Shown here: piece after piece, positions 17,903-26,374 of the stretch
How the letters are laid out: every line of letters begins with the position of its first letter
How positions within the stretch are numbered: the first letter of the stretch is position 1
Source of the DNA: Amycolatopsis mongoliensis
Lineage (GTDB): Bacteria; Actinomycetota; Actinomycetes; Mycobacteriales; Pseudonocardiaceae
Assembly (NCBI RefSeq): GCF_030285665.1
Contig: NZ_CP127295.1
Location: 434,001-498,000 of the forward strand
Reading direction: 5' to 3'
Length of the DNA: 64,000 nt
The notes under the pieces: model-generated
What the model saw: the letters and a program-made list of their open reading frames with translations, nothing else
Database searches by the model: none
Told to the model about the DNA's origin: nothing
Translations under genes and position numbers: made by a program

Positions 17903-18762
17903 CAGGGGTGACTGAGAACTCCGTTGTGTCGCCGGGGAAGTCGGGCTTCGACAATGCCCGCTCAAGACCCGCCCCTCGGTACGAACATCCCCACGATCGG
18001 CCGCTGACCTGCGAACTTGCCGAAAAGCAGAGCGCGATGTCCATATAGGACAGGGACAGCACAGGCTATCCATTCGCTCAATTGTTCGACCTGAAGTCGC
18101 GAAAAACCCAGGCGGCTCAACGAGTAGGGGCCGCGGTTTGCGCGCCCGGCGGGTCGGAACCCGGCCCGAATCCGGAACCGGGACGCGGTGAACCGCAGCC
18201 GCGGACGGGGCCCGACGTGGCACGGCACCGCCGTCACCCCGGCCCGCCGCCAACGGCTTCCGGGGCACCCAGCTCGTGGGGCCGAGAGCGACGGCGTCGT
18301 GGTCGCCGGCGGGCCGCCCGAGAGTCCGATGTGGACTGCCCAGCGCCCGCAACCGGCAGGCAACGACGCCTCGGGCGGGCGGCAGGACGCCTTGGACGAG
18401 CCGGCGATCCGGTTCCGCGCCGACCGCCGACCGCCGACCAGGCAAGAAAGCAACACTTCACCCTGGGCCGCTATTCGTCATCTCGCCCCGGCGGACGTCG
18501 AACGCGCCGATCATTCGTCCGCGGCGAAACTGTTCTTCCCCCGCGGCGCCGTTTCGCAGTTGCCACTCCGAACGGATCGTCCGGATGGTCCAGCAACGAG
18601 CCCCGCACACGTGCAACTTGCACATACGCGGTGCTCCTTGCCGCTGTTTGCGGCTTCACGGTGGCTTCTCCTCCGCGGGCTCGCGTTTCCTCCGAGCCGC
18701 GCGTACCGGCGGCGTATTCGATACCTTCAGGCGAGATATCTCCACAAACCGACTGGTATGTA
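17903..18762. other. non-coding gap between hupB2 and lsr2 copy 2
   Basis: About 860 bases between divergent genes. It holds the shared 13-mer (18039-18051). I find no ribosome site, domain or recognisable product in any frame, although several open frames cross it. It may be the remains of a lost gene or a long regulatory region. Confidence 0.5.
18039..18051 (-). promoter_or_regulatory. upstream element of hupB2
   Basis: GTCCATATAGGAC on the plus strand is the exact reverse complement of the element upstream of hupB1, and lies 222 bases before the hupB2 start. Its survival in otherwise diverged flanks suggests selection. Confidence 0.5.
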
Positions 18763-18827
18763 TATACTCCACAGTGGAGCACCTAATTCATGCGCTCGGT
18801 CACCGCCACCCATAACTGGTATATACC
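18763..18827 (+). promoter_or_regulatory. lsr2 copy 2 promoter region with two palindromes
   Basis: -10-like TATACT (18763-18768) runs into CTCCACAGTGGAG (18767-18779), a perfect odd palindrome. A second perfect palindrome, GGTATATACC (18818-18827), lies 16 bases before the ATG. The region is AT-rich for this genome and so could itself be an Lsr2 target. No convincing -35 is visible. Confidence 0.5.
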
Positions 18828-18843
18828 GCTTCAAGGAGCAGGA

Positions 18844-19254
18844 ATGGCCCAGAAGGTCCTCGTCGAGATGCTCGACGACATCGACGGCACCCCCGCCGCC
18901 CACACCGTCCCGTTCTCCCTCGACGGCGTCATGTACGAGATCGACCTCTCCGATGACAACGCCGCCGCCCTGCGCGACGAACTCGCCCGCTACATCGCCG
19001 CCGGCCGCCGCACCGGGGGGCGCAAGGTCCGCGTCGCGACCGGCCAGTCGACCACGACCAGCACGACCGACCGCGAACGCAACCAGCAGATCCGCGCCTG
19101 GGCGAACGCGAACGGCTACGAGGTCTCCGAGCGCGGCCGCCTGTCCTCCGAGGTGATCGCCGCTTACGAATCGGCTCAGGCGGCCGAGGCCGCGGCGCCG
19201 GCGGCTCCGCGCAAGCGCACCCCGCGCAAGAAGGTCGCCGCTGCCAAGAGGTAA
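18844..19254 (+). CDS. lsr2: Lsr2 nucleoid-associated xenogeneic silencer, copy 2
   Basis: A 136-residue paralogue of the protein at 15727. The stretch from about residue 38 to 107 is nearly the same, including RERNQQIRAWANANGYEVSE and RGR at 97-99. Differences cluster in the dimerisation domain (MLDDIDGTPAAHTVPFSLDG) and near the start of the tail. It keeps the basic end RKRTPRKKVAAAKR. AAGGAGCAGGA precedes ATG 18844. Both copies could form mixed oligomers because the interface is mostly kept. The N-terminal differences and separate promoter suggest different expression rather than redundancy. Confidence 0.95.
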   Translation: MAQKVLVEMLDDIDGTPAAHTVPFSLDGVMYEIDLSDDNAAALRDELARYIAAGRRTGGRKVRVATGQSTTTSTTDRERNQQIRAWANANGYEVSERGRLSSEVIAAYESAQAAEAAAPAAPRKRTPRKKVAAAKR

Positions 19255-19306
19255 CCATGACGACGGCCGGTCACTGGGGAGAGATCACGCAGTCGTCCCC
19301 TCGATT

Positions 19307-19345
19307 CCGTCGGCGGCGAGGACGCCTCATCCTCGTCGCCGACGG
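19307..19345 (+). terminator. lsr2 copy 2 terminator
   Basis: Arms CCGTCGGCGGCGAGG (19307-19321) and CCTCGTCGCCGACGG (19331-19345), one mismatch, nine-base loop. The sequence GTCACTGGGGAGAGATCA just before it is also near-identical to that after lsr2 copy 1. Confidence 0.7.
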
Positions 19346-19533
19346 CCACTTCTCCCCCGCGCGATCAGAGCGCCGACGGATGCCGGCGCACGGGCGTGCG
19401 AAGCCGTCAACGCCGGGCAGCGAGCGATTCCCGAGGGTTCGCACCGGCCGGCATCGCAGCTCGGCCCTGCCAGGTGATCAGCCACCCAAGACGGCGTTCA
19501 CCGCGGGAACGATCTCCGAAGCCGGAGCGGAAA

Positions 19534-19568
19534 CCAAAAAGCTCGCCTGACCTCGGTCAGACGAGCTT
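19534..19568 (-). terminator. intrinsic terminator of the tRNA-Gln/tRNA-Glu transcript
   Basis: On the minus strand a hairpin (AAGCTCG/CGAGCTT enclosing CTGACC/GGTCAG) is followed by five U (plus-strand A 19536-19540). It lies just past the 3' end of tRNA-Glu. Confidence 0.8.
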
Positions 19569-19582
19569 CGGTTCGCTACTGC

Positions 19583-19658
19583 TGGTACCCCCGATGGGAT
19601 TCGAACCCACGCTACCGGCGTGAGAGGCCGGCGTCCTAGGCCGCTAGACGACGGGGGC
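19583..19658 (-). tRNA. tRNA-Glu(CTC)
   Basis: The minus strand gives a full cloverleaf starting GCCCCCGTCGTCTAGCGGCC. The anticodon arm CCGGC-CTCTCAC-GCCGG has anticodon CTC, the T-arm has GGTTCGAATCC, and the 3' end GGGGGTA is followed by an encoded CCA (19585-19583). Identity elements fit tRNA-Glu. It lies 102 bases after tRNA-Gln on the same strand and close to gltX, which charges it. Confidence 0.95.
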
Positions 19659-19760
19659 TTAGGATCTTTCCCTGGTCTCCCAGGGGCTTTTCTGTTTTTC
19701 TTGCTGGAGAGAACTTACCAGAGGCGATTTCTCGCCCTGCAGGGGGGTCACTCTCCGCAG

Positions 19761-19832
19761 CTGGGGTACCAGGACTCGAACCTAGACTAACTGGACCAGA
19801 ACCAGTCGTGCTGCCAATTACACCATACCCCA
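19761..19832 (-). tRNA. tRNA-Gln(CTG)
   Basis: The minus strand reads TGGGGTATGGTGTAATTGGC at the 5' end; the anticodon arm is ACTGG-TTCTGGT-CCAGT with anticodon CTG. The T-arm is GGTTCGAGTCC and the discriminator base is G; CCA is not encoded. As actinobacteria lack GlnRS, it is expected to be charged with Glu by GltX and amidated by GatCAB, both encoded in this window. Confidence 0.95.
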
Positions 19833-19881
19833 GTGAGGTACCTGCCGACCTTGCCGGTTCAGCACCGCACGAGGAGAAATA

Positions 19882-20706
19882 CTAGAGCACGCCGTTCCGG
19901 ACGGTGAACGCGGGGGTGCCACTTCCGCGCTGAGCGGGGACGCCGATCGTCGCGTACTCCGAAACCAGCAGCTCAGGCAGCTCGGCCAGGGCCCCCACCC
20001 GGTGGACCCCCTCCGGCGCGCGCTCGCCGATGGCGTCCCGGTCGAGCCAGACCGCACCCAGGCCCGCGTCGCGGGCGCCGATCGCGTCCGTGTCGAGTTT
20101 GTCCCCGACGTGGACGGCCTGGGCAGGTGCGCAGCCCAGGCCGAGACAGACCGTGTGGAACATCACCGGATCGGGTTTCGCCACCCCCAGCTCGCCGGCG
20201 ATGGCGACGTGGTCGAAGAACGGTGCCAGCCCCAGGTCGGCGATCTTCTTGCGCTGGTGGACGCCCGAGGCGTTCGTCACGGCGGCCAGCATGAGGCCGG
20301 CGGCGCGCAACCACTCCAGGCAGTCGAGGACGTCGTCGAACAGCTGCCACGAATGGTCGAGCAGCTCTCTTCGGCGATGTTCGAACGAGCTCACCTGCTC
20401 GTCGTCGGCGAGGATGCCGATCTCCGCGAGGAAGCATTCGGTGCGCCGCTGGTGCATCGTCGCGTAGTCCAGCTCGCCGGCGACGACGAGGGCGACGTGC
20501 TCTTCGGTGATCAGGTCCCACAACGGCCACAGGTCGCCCCGGCCGGTCAGGATGTGGAGGCTGCGGCGGATCGCGGCCGTGCAGTCGATCAGGGTGTCAT
20601 CGATGTCCAGGCACACCAGCCGCAGCTCCGGCGGCGCCCAGGGCTCGGGCGCCGCCTCGGCGGGGACGGTTCGCGACGGGGTCCGGGGTGCCAGGGCGAA
20701 ATCCAC
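19882..20706 (-). CDS. HAD-superfamily hydrolase, probable phosphatase
   Basis: A 274-residue HAD protein with all four motifs: DIDDT (34-38, nucleophile Asp34 and acid Asp36), VTNASG (motif II), Lys in GELGVAKPDP (motif III) and GDKLDTDAIGARDAG (motif IV). A helical cap lies between motifs I and II (about 45-130), as in subfamily I enzymes such as phosphoglycolate phosphatase and nucleotidases. Substrate is not predictable; a small phosphomonoester is likely. About 28 residues precede the domain. It lies between the tRNA pair and gltX on the same strand. Confidence 0.88.
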   Translation of the reverse strand: MDFALAPRTPSRTVPAEAAPEPWAPPELRLVCLDIDDTLIDCTAAIRRSLHILTGRGDLWPLWDLITEEHVALVVAGELDYATMHQRRTECFLAEIGILADDEQVSSFEHRRRELLDHSWQLFDDVLDCLEWLRAAGLMLAAVTNASGVHQRKKIADLGLAPFFDHVAIAGELGVAKPDPVMFHTVCLGLGCAPAQAVHVGDKLDTDAIGARDAGLGAVWLDRDAIGERAPEGVHRVGALAELPELLVSEYATIGVPAQRGSGTPAFTVRNGVL

Positions 20707-20818
20707 CCAGTGAGGCTAGGGCAACCGCAGCGTTCGCGACGCTGCCAAAGAGGTGATTGCCGGTGGCCCGTTCCGGCGCACCGGTTCTACTCCCAGTTGG
20801 CGAACCGTCTTCTTTCGG

Positions 20819-22297
20819 TTATCCGACCAATGCGCGGCGAAGACGTCCCAGTGAAACGTCGCGGCCGAGCAGCTCCATCGACTCGTACAGCGGCGGCGAA
20901 ACGGTCCGTCCGGTCACGGCGACGCGAACCGGCGCGAAAGCCTTGCGGGGCTTGAGACCCAGACCGTCCACAAGGGCGTCTTTGAGCGCCTGCTCGATGG
21001 CCCCTGCCTCCCAGGACGGCAGCGCCTCGAGTGCGGCGACAGCCGCTGTGAGCACCGGCTGCGCGGCTTCGCCGAGGTTCTTCGCCGCGGCGTCTTCCTC
21101 CGGCGCGAAGGCGTCTTCGGCAACGAAGAGGAAGCGCACCATCGCGGTCGCGTCCGAAAGCACCGTGACGCGTTCCTGCACCAGCGGCGCGATCGCGTCC
21201 AGCCGGGCCAGCTGCTCCTCGCTCGGCGATTCCGGAAGGACACCCGCGGTGACGAGGTAGGGCGTGACGCGCTTCACGAACTCGGCCGCGGGCAGAGCCC
21301 GCACGTGGGTGCCGTTGATCGCTTCGGCCTTCTTGAGGTCGAAGCGCGCGGGGTTGGCGCTGACCTTGGTGACGTCGAAGGCGGCGATCATCTCCTCGAC
21401 GCTGAAGACGTCGCGGTCGTCGGCGATCGACCAGCCGAGCAGGGCCAGGTAGTTGAGCAGGCCCTCGCGGATGAAGCCGCGGTCGCGGTAGTTGAAGAGG
21501 TTCGACGAAGGGTCGCGTTTGGACAGTTTCTTGTTGCCCTCGCCCATCACGTACGGCAGGTGGCCGAACTGCGGCGTGAACTCCGCGACGCCGATCCGCT
21601 CCAGCGCCGCGTAGAGCGCCAGCTGGCGGGGCGTCGACGGCAGCAGGTCCTCGCCGCGCAGCACGTGCGTGATCTTCATCAGCGCGTCGTCGACCGGGTT
21701 GGTCAGCGTGTACAGCGGCTCGCCGTTGGCACGCACCAGCACCGGGTCGGGGATGGTGTTCGCCGGGAAGGTGATCTCGCCGCGCACCAGGTCGGTCCAG
21801 CCGAGGTCGGTGTCCGGCATGCGCAGGCGCAGCACCGGCGCGCGCCCCTCGGCGCGGTACGCGGCGCGCTGCTCGTCGGTGAGGTCGCGGTCGAAGTTGT
21901 CGTAGCCCAGCTTCGGGTCCAGGCCGGCCGCCTTGCGCCGCGCCTCGACCTCTTCGTTGGTGGAGAACGCCTCGTACAGCTCTCCCGCCTCGAGCAGCTT
22001 CGCGGCGACGTCGGCGTAGATCGCCCGCCGCTCGCTCTGGCGGTACGGCCCGTACTCGCCGCCGGCCTCGGGGCCCTCGTCCCAGTCGATGCCGAGCCAG
22101 CGCAGCCCGTCGAGGAGCTGCTCGTACGACTCCTGCGAGTCGCGCGCGGCGTCGGTGTCTTCGATCCGGAACACCAGCTGACCCTGGTTGTGCCGGGCGA
22201 AGGCCCAGTTGAACAGCGCCGTGCGGATCAGCCCCACGTGCGGGGTGCCGGTCGGCGAAGGACAGAAGCGCGCGCGAACCACCGATGTCTCACTCAT
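20819..22297 (-). CDS. gltX: glutamyl-tRNA synthetase
   Basis: A 492-residue class I synthetase. The N-terminus [20 protein letters not shown] holds the HIGH-type motif (HVGL near 20-23) and [20 protein letters not shown] holds the KMSKS-type motif (KLSKR). Between them are the Glu/tRNA acceptor-binding parts ([26 protein letters not shown]). A helical anticodon-binding domain fills residues ~330-490. It charges tRNA-Glu and, in organisms with GatCAB and no GlnRS, also tRNA-Gln. The tRNA-Glu and tRNA-Gln genes lie 1-1.2 kb away on the same strand. Confidence 0.97.
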   Translation of the reverse strand: MSETSVVRARFCPSPTGTPHVGLIRTALFNWAFARHNQGQLVFRIEDTDAARDSQESYEQLLDGLRWLGIDWDEGPEAGGEYGPYRQSERRAIYADVAAKLLEAGELYEAFSTNEEVEARRKAAGLDPKLGYDNFDRDLTDEQRAAYRAEGRAPVLRLRMPDTDLGWTDLVRGEITFPANTIPDPVLVRANGEPLYTLTNPVDDALMKITHVLRGEDLLPSTPRQLALYAALERIGVAEFTPQFGHLPYVMGEGNKKLSKRDPSSNLFNYRDRGFIREGLLNYLALLGWSIADDRDVFSVEEMIAAFDVTKVSANPARFDLKKAEAINGTHVRALPAAEFVKRVTPYLVTAGVLPESPSEEQLARLDAIAPLVQERVTVLSDATAMVRFLFVAEDAFAPEEDAAAKNLGEAAQPVLTAAVAALEALPSWEAGAIEQALKDALVDGLGLKPRKAFAPVRVAVTGRTVSPPLYESMELLGRDVSLGRLRRALVG

Positions 22298-22401
22298 AGC
22301 CCGATCAGCGTATCCGTCGCCACACGGCTTGACGCCGGGGACCGGCCGGGTGCATCCTCAGTTTATTCAACAGGCGATGAATAGATGGGGAGATGGTCGA
22401 G

Positions 22402-23640
22402 ATGACCGAGCGCACGGGCTGCGTCGTCATCGGTGGCGGGCCGGCCGGGATGGTCACGGGACTCCTGCTGGCGCGGGCCGGCGTCGAGGTGACGGTGCTG
22501 GAGAAGCACGCGGACTTCCTGCGCGACTTCCGCGGGGACACGGTCCACCCGTCGACGCTCACGCTGCTCGACGAGCTGGGCCTCGGCGAGAAGTTCCACG
22601 CGCTCCCGCACAGCGAGCTGACCGCCGCCGGGTTCCCGCAGGAGAACGGCGAGCTGATGAAGCTGGCCGACTTCACCCGGCTGAAGGTCCCCCACCCGTA
22701 CATCGCGATGGTGCCGCAATGGGACTTCCTCGACCTGCTCGCCGAGAGCGCGCGCAAGGAGCCGACGTTCGTCCAGCGCATGGAGACCGAGTGCACGGGC
22801 CTGGTCCGGGAGCACGGCCGGGTCGCCGGCATCACCTACCGCACGGCATCCGGAGAGACCGGCGAAATCCGCGCCGACCTGGTGATCGCCGCCGACGGCC
22901 GCTGGTCGCTGGCCCGGCGTGAGGCCGGCCTGGTGCCGCACGAGTACGCCTGCCCGTTCGACGTCTGGTGGTTCCGGCTCTCGCGCGGCGATGGTGAGCA
23001 GGGCGGCATGCTGCTGCCGAAGATGCGGGACCGCCGGTTCGCCGTGCCGCTCCCCCGGCCGGACTTCTACCAGGTCGCCTACCTCGCCCCGAAGGGCGAA
23101 GACCTGCGCAAGCAGGGCATCGAGGCGTTCCGGGAGAACGTGACGCAGATCTGCCCCGAGTTCGGCGACCGGGTGCACGAGCTGGCGACGATGGACGACG
23201 TCAAGTTCCTCGACGTGCGGCTCAACCTGCTGCGCCGGTGGCACGTCGACGGCCTGCTGTGCATCGGCGACGCGGCGCACGCGATGTCGCCGATCGGCGG
23301 GGTCGGCATCAACCTGGCGGTGCAGGACGCGGTCGCGGCGGCGACGCTGCTGGCCGAGCCGCTGCGGCGGGGGCGCCCGGCGGAGGCTGACCTGGCGAAG
23401 GTGCGCTCGCGGCGGCTGGCGCCGACGCTGCTGGTGCAGGGACTGCAGCGGCTCCTGCACCGGACGGTCGTGCGCGGCGTGATGACCGGCAGGCGCAACG
23501 GCCCGCCGATGCCGATGATCAAGGCGTTCGCGCGGTTCCCGAAGCTGTCGTACTTCCCGGCCCGGCTGCTGGGCCTGGGCCTGCGGCCCGAGCACGCCCC
23601 GGCGTTCGCCCGGCGGCCGATGGAGCCGGCCCGGCGCTGA
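22402..23640 (+). CDS. FAD-dependent monooxygenase-type oxidoreductase (PHBH/UbiH family)
   Basis: A ~412-residue group A flavoprotein. CVVIGGGPAGMVTGLLLARA is the dinucleotide-binding site, ADLVIAADGRWSLAR holds the DG motif, and LLCIGDAAHAMSPIGGVGIN holds the GD motif that binds the FAD ribityl chain. Such enzymes hydroxylate aromatic or related substrates using NAD(P)H and O2. The substrate domain is not informative. GGGGAG (22387-22392) is nine bases before ATG 22402; ATG 22393 directly abuts it and is less likely. No aromatic-catabolism genes adjoin it, though the convergent neighbour is a FAH-family enzyme. Confidence 0.9.
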   Translation: MTERTGCVVIGGGPAGMVTGLLLARAGVEVTVLEKHADFLRDFRGDTVHPSTLTLLDELGLGEKFHALPHSELTAAGFPQENGELMKLADFTRLKVPHPYIAMVPQWDFLDLLAESARKEPTFVQRMETECTGLVREHGRVAGITYRTASGETGEIRADLVIAADGRWSLARREAGLVPHEYACPFDVWWFRLSRGDGEQGGMLLPKMRDRRFAVPLPRPDFYQVAYLAPKGEDLRKQGIEAFRENVTQICPEFGDRVHELATMDDVKFLDVRLNLLRRWHVDGLLCIGDAAHAMSPIGGVGINLAVQDAVAAATLLAEPLRRGRPAEADLAKVRSRRLAPTLLVQGLQRLLHRTVVRGVMTGRRNGPPMPMIKAFARFPKLSYFPARLLGLGLRPEHAPAFARRPMEPARR

Positions 23641-23644
23641 AAAG

Positions 23645-23695
23645 CCGTGAATGGCCCATCGAGGGACTTCAAGTCCGTCGATGGGCCATTCACGG
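23645..23695. terminator. long inverted repeat, probable bidirectional terminator
   Basis: Arms CCGTGAATGGCCCATCGA and TCGATGGGCCATTCACGG, continued inward as GGACTT/AAGTCC after one mismatch, so almost the whole 51 bases pair. It separates convergent genes and shares the CGTGAATG end motif with the repeats at 3523 and 26375. Confidence 0.8.
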
Positions 23696-23703
23696 GCTTC
23701 GGG

Positions 23704-24474
23704 CTAGACGTTCTCGACCGGGTTGGTCAGGGTGCCGATCCCCTCGATGGTGATCGAGACGCTCTGGCCGCCCTCGATCGGGCCGACGCCCTCGGGCGTG
23801 CCGGTGAGGATGACGTCGCCGGGCAGGAGCGTCATGACCCCGGAGACGAACTCGACCAGCTCGGGGATCTTGTGGACCAGGTCTGAGGTGCGGCCGTCCT
23901 GCTTGAGCTCGCCGTCCACCTCGGCCCGCAGCGACAGGTCGGACGCGTCGAGCGACGTCTCGATCCACGGCCCGAGCGGGCAGAACGTGTCGAAGCCCTT
24001 GGCGCGGCCCCACTGGCCGTCGGACTTCTGGAGGTCGCGGGCGCTGACGTCGTTGGCGACCGTGTAGCCGAGGATCGCGCTCGCGGCGCGGGCGGCGGGC
24101 ACGTTCTTCACTGGCTGCCCGATGACGATGGCCAGCTCGCCCTCGAAGTCGACGCGGCCGACGCCGGACGGGCGGCGGATGGCCGCGTTCGGGCCGATGA
24201 CCGTGGTCGACGGCTTGATGAACAGCATCGGGGCGGCCGGGACCTCGTTGCCGAACTCGGCCGCGTGCTTGGCGTAGTTCCGGCCGACGGCGATCACCTT
24301 GGACGGCAGGATCGGGGCCAGCAGCCGGACGTCGGCCAGCGGCCACCGCTTGCCGGTGAAGTTGGGCTGGCCGAACGGGTGCTCGGCGATTTCCAGGACC
24401 TGGGCGTCGTCACCGTCCCCTTCGACCGAAGCGAACGCGACACCACCGGGATGAGCAATACGGGCTAGGCGCAC
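23704..24474 (-). CDS. fumarylacetoacetate hydrolase family protein
   Basis: A 256-residue FAH-fold enzyme. An N-terminal cap (1-55) is followed by the catalytic barrel with VIAVGRNYAKHAAE, the metal ligands in VDFEGELAIVIG (two Glu) and the downstream Asp in GYTVANDVSARDLQ, then FDTFCPLGPWI and GDVILTGTPEGVGPI. Members split or decarboxylate acylpyruvates and related 2-oxo acids using Mg2+; many are housekeeping oxaloacetate decarboxylase or acylpyruvase-like enzymes. In actinobacteria this gene is often found between gltX and leucine genes. The exact substrate is not determined. Confidence 0.92.
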   Translation of the reverse strand: MRLARIAHPGGVAFASVEGDGDDAQVLEIAEHPFGQPNFTGKRWPLADVRLLAPILPSKVIAVGRNYAKHAAEFGNEVPAAPMLFIKPSTTVIGPNAAIRRPSGVGRVDFEGELAIVIGQPVKNVPAARAASAILGYTVANDVSARDLQKSDGQWGRAKGFDTFCPLGPWIETSLDASDLSLRAEVDGELKQDGRTSDLVHKIPELVEFVSGVMTLLPGDVILTGTPEGVGPIEGGQSVSITIEGIGTLTNPVENV

Positions 24475-24567
24475 GCGGCCAGTCTACGTGCGCCCACCCG
24501 ACGGTCTTCGGGGGTTCCGGGTGGCGGAGCCCCCGGCACGGGCCGAAGACCCGGATGTCACGGTGAC

Positions 24568-26172
24568 TCAGGCCACGGTCGTGCTCTTGTGGACCAGCGC
24601 GTCGCACAGGGCCAGCCAGCTGGCCTCGACGATGTTCCCGTGCACCCCGACCGTGGTCCACTCCCGTTCGCCGTCGGTGCTCTCGACCAGCACGCGCGTC
24701 ACGGCGTCGGTCCCGGGGTGGCCCTGCAGGATCCGCACCTTGTAGTCGGCGAGCTCCACACTGTCCAACCAGGACAGGTGCGGCGACAGCGCCTTCCGCA
24801 GCGCGGCGTCGAGGGCGTGCACCGGGCCGATGCCTTCGGCGGTGGCGATGACGCGCTGGCCGCCGACGTGCACCTTGACCGTCGCCTCGGCGACGACCTC
24901 CGCGTCGGCGCGGTGGTCGAGCACGACCCGGTAGGACTCCAGCTCGAACGGGGCCTCGGCGGGGGTGTCGGCCTCCTGGCGCAGCAGGAGTTCGAGGGAG
25001 GCGTCGGCGGCCTCGAAGGACCAGCCTTCCGCTTCGAGGCGCTTGACCTTGGTGATGGCGCTCGTCAGCGCCTCGGGCCGGCCGGCAAGGTCGACCCCGA
25101 GCTCACGTCCCTTGAGCTCGAGGCTGGCCCTGCCGGCCATCTCGGTGACCAGTACCCGCATGTCATTGCCGACAGAAGCTGGATCGATGTGGTTGTACAG
25201 CAACGGATCCACCTTGATCGCGCTCGCGTGCAGTCCCGCCTTGTGGGCGAAAGCCGACGCCCCTACGTAAGCCTGGTGGGTGTAGGGGGCGAGGTTGGCG
25301 ATTTCGGCAAGGGCATGGGAGACCCGGGTGAGCTCGGCGGCACCTCCGGTCGGGAGGACCTCCATCCCGAGCTTGGTCACCAGGTTTCCCGTCACGGCGA
25401 AGAGGTCGGCGTTGCCGGCCCGCTCCCCGTAACCGTTGGCGGTGCACTGGACGTGCGTCACGCCGGCCTGCACCGCGGCGACGGAGTTCGCCACGGCGCA
25501 GGAAGTGTCGTCCTGACAGTGGATCCCGAGCCGGAATCCGGTCTTTTCCTTGATGTCCCGCACGGTCTCGGCGAGCCCGAGCGGCAGCTGGCCGCCGTTG
25601 GTGTCGCAGAGGACGAGGACGTCGGCGCCCGCGTGCGCGGCGGCGTCGAGGACCCTGAGCGAGGTTTCGGGCGAATACGCGTAGCCGTCGAAGAAGTGCT
25701 CGGCGTCGAGGAAGACGCGGCGACCTTCCCGCACGAGGAAGGCGACGGTGTCGCGGACCATGGCGCACGCTTCGTCGACGTCGACCCGCAGGGCGCGTTC
25801 GACGTGCCGCAGATCGGACTTCGCGACGAGCGTGACGACCGGCGCTTCGCTGTCGAGCAGCGCCCGGACCTGCGGATCGGCGTCGGCGGTGGTGCCGGCC
25901 TTGCGCGTGGCCCCGAAGGCGACGAGGGCCGCGTGCTTCAGCGGCAGCTCGCCCTTCGCGGCACGGGCGAAGAACTCCGTGTCCTTGGGGAGCGCCCCGG
26001 GCCAGCCGCCTTCGATGAACCCGACGCCGAGCTCGTCCAGCAGCCGCGCGACGGCCAGCTTGTCCTGGACGGAGTAGGAGATGCCCTCGCGCTGCGCACC
26101 GTCGCGCAGGGTCGTGTCGTAGAGGTGGAAGGCGTCGCCGAGCGGGGTATCGGCGGGCTCCTGGCGGGTCAC
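24568..26172 (-). CDS. cimA: (R)-citramalate synthase
   Basis: A 534-residue member of the IPMS/homocitrate family: HLYDTTLRDGAQREGISYSV at the start, then FIEGGWPGALPKDTEFF, GIHCQDDTSCAVANS (metal His) and CTANGYGERAGNADLF. A C-terminal LeuA-type regulatory dimer domain (about 395-525) follows. The lack of IPMS-specific motifs, the length, and matches to the actinobacterial citramalate-synthase type support CimA, which joins pyruvate and acetyl-CoA on a threonine-free route to isoleucine. A GTG start follows AGGAG. It lies behind an attenuator with an Ile-Ile-Ile peptide. 2-isopropylmalate synthase is less likely, since leucine LeuA is usually longer and elsewhere. Confidence 0.92.
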   Translation of the reverse strand: MTRQEPADTPLGDAFHLYDTTLRDGAQREGISYSVQDKLAVARLLDELGVGFIEGGWPGALPKDTEFFARAAKGELPLKHAALVAFGATRKAGTTADADPQVRALLDSEAPVVTLVAKSDLRHVERALRVDVDEACAMVRDTVAFLVREGRRVFLDAEHFFDGYAYSPETSLRVLDAAAHAGADVLVLCDTNGGQLPLGLAETVRDIKEKTGFRLGIHCQDDTSCAVANSVAAVQAGVTHVQCTANGYGERAGNADLFAVTGNLVTKLGMEVLPTGGAAELTRVSHALAEIANLAPYTHQAYVGASAFAHKAGLHASAIKVDPLLYNHIDPASVGNDMRVLVTEMAGRASLELKGRELGVDLAGRPEALTSAITKVKRLEAEGWSFEAADASLELLLRQEADTPAEAPFELESYRVVLDHRADAEVVAEATVKVHVGGQRVIATAEGIGPVHALDAALRKALSPHLSWLDSVELADYKVRILQGHPGTDAVTRVLVESTDGEREWTTVGVHGNIVEASWLALCDALVHKSTTVA

Positions 26173-26198
26173 GATGGTCTCCTAGCGTTTCGAGGCAA

Positions 26199-26230
26199 CA
26201 AAAAAACCTCCCGCATGGGTGCGAGAGGTT
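26199..26230 (-). terminator. cimA attenuator terminator
   Basis: On the minus strand, AACCTCTCGC and GCGGGAGGTT form a hairpin followed by seven U (plus-strand A 26200-26206), 24 bases after the leader-peptide stop and just before the cimA ribosome site. A terminator here, in front of the gene, is the hallmark of attenuation. Confidence 0.85.
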
Positions 26231-26253
26231 GCGCGCCGGGGGCTCTTGTGGAG

Positions 26254-26298
26254 CTATCGTCCGGCGCGCTCGTCGATAATGATCGCGAAGCTGGTCAT
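26254..26298 (-). CDS. cimA leader peptide with three consecutive Ile codons
   Basis: A 14-codon reading frame, MTSFAIIIDERAGR, then TAG, too short for routine gene calling. The codons ATC-ATT-ATC would stall ribosomes when charged tRNA-Ile is scarce, letting the mRNA fold away from the terminator at 26199-26230 and transcription continue into cimA. A -10-like CATGAT (26305-26310) is only six bases upstream of the ATG, so the message looks leaderless. Isoleucine control fits the role of citramalate synthase. Seen in sequence; regulation inferred from the standard attenuation mechanism. Confidence 0.85.
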   Translation of the reverse strand: MTSFAIIIDERAGR

Positions 26299-26304
26299 GT
26301 TGGC

Positions 26305-26334
26305 ATCATGCCACAGGGCTTCGACGGAAGTCCA
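26305..26334 (-). promoter_or_regulatory. candidate cimA promoter
   Basis: -10-like CATGAT (26305-26310) and TGGACT (26329-26334) spaced 18 bp. The string TGGACTTCC also occurs at the same place in the ndgR promoter, which suggests a shared element. Confidence 0.45.
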
Positions 26335-26374
26335 CAACCTGGGTCAAGCTCCCACCATCCGGGAAAGTCCAGAC

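Noticed and set aside
16880..17911. A 343-codon frame starting inside the BRCT piece
   Set aside because: It joins a short real pseudogene fragment to the antisense of hupB2, so it is not a gene.
18082..18786. Open frames in the gap before lsr2 copy 2
   Set aside because: Several overlapping frames on both strands, with no ribosome site or recognisable product; treated as non-coding.
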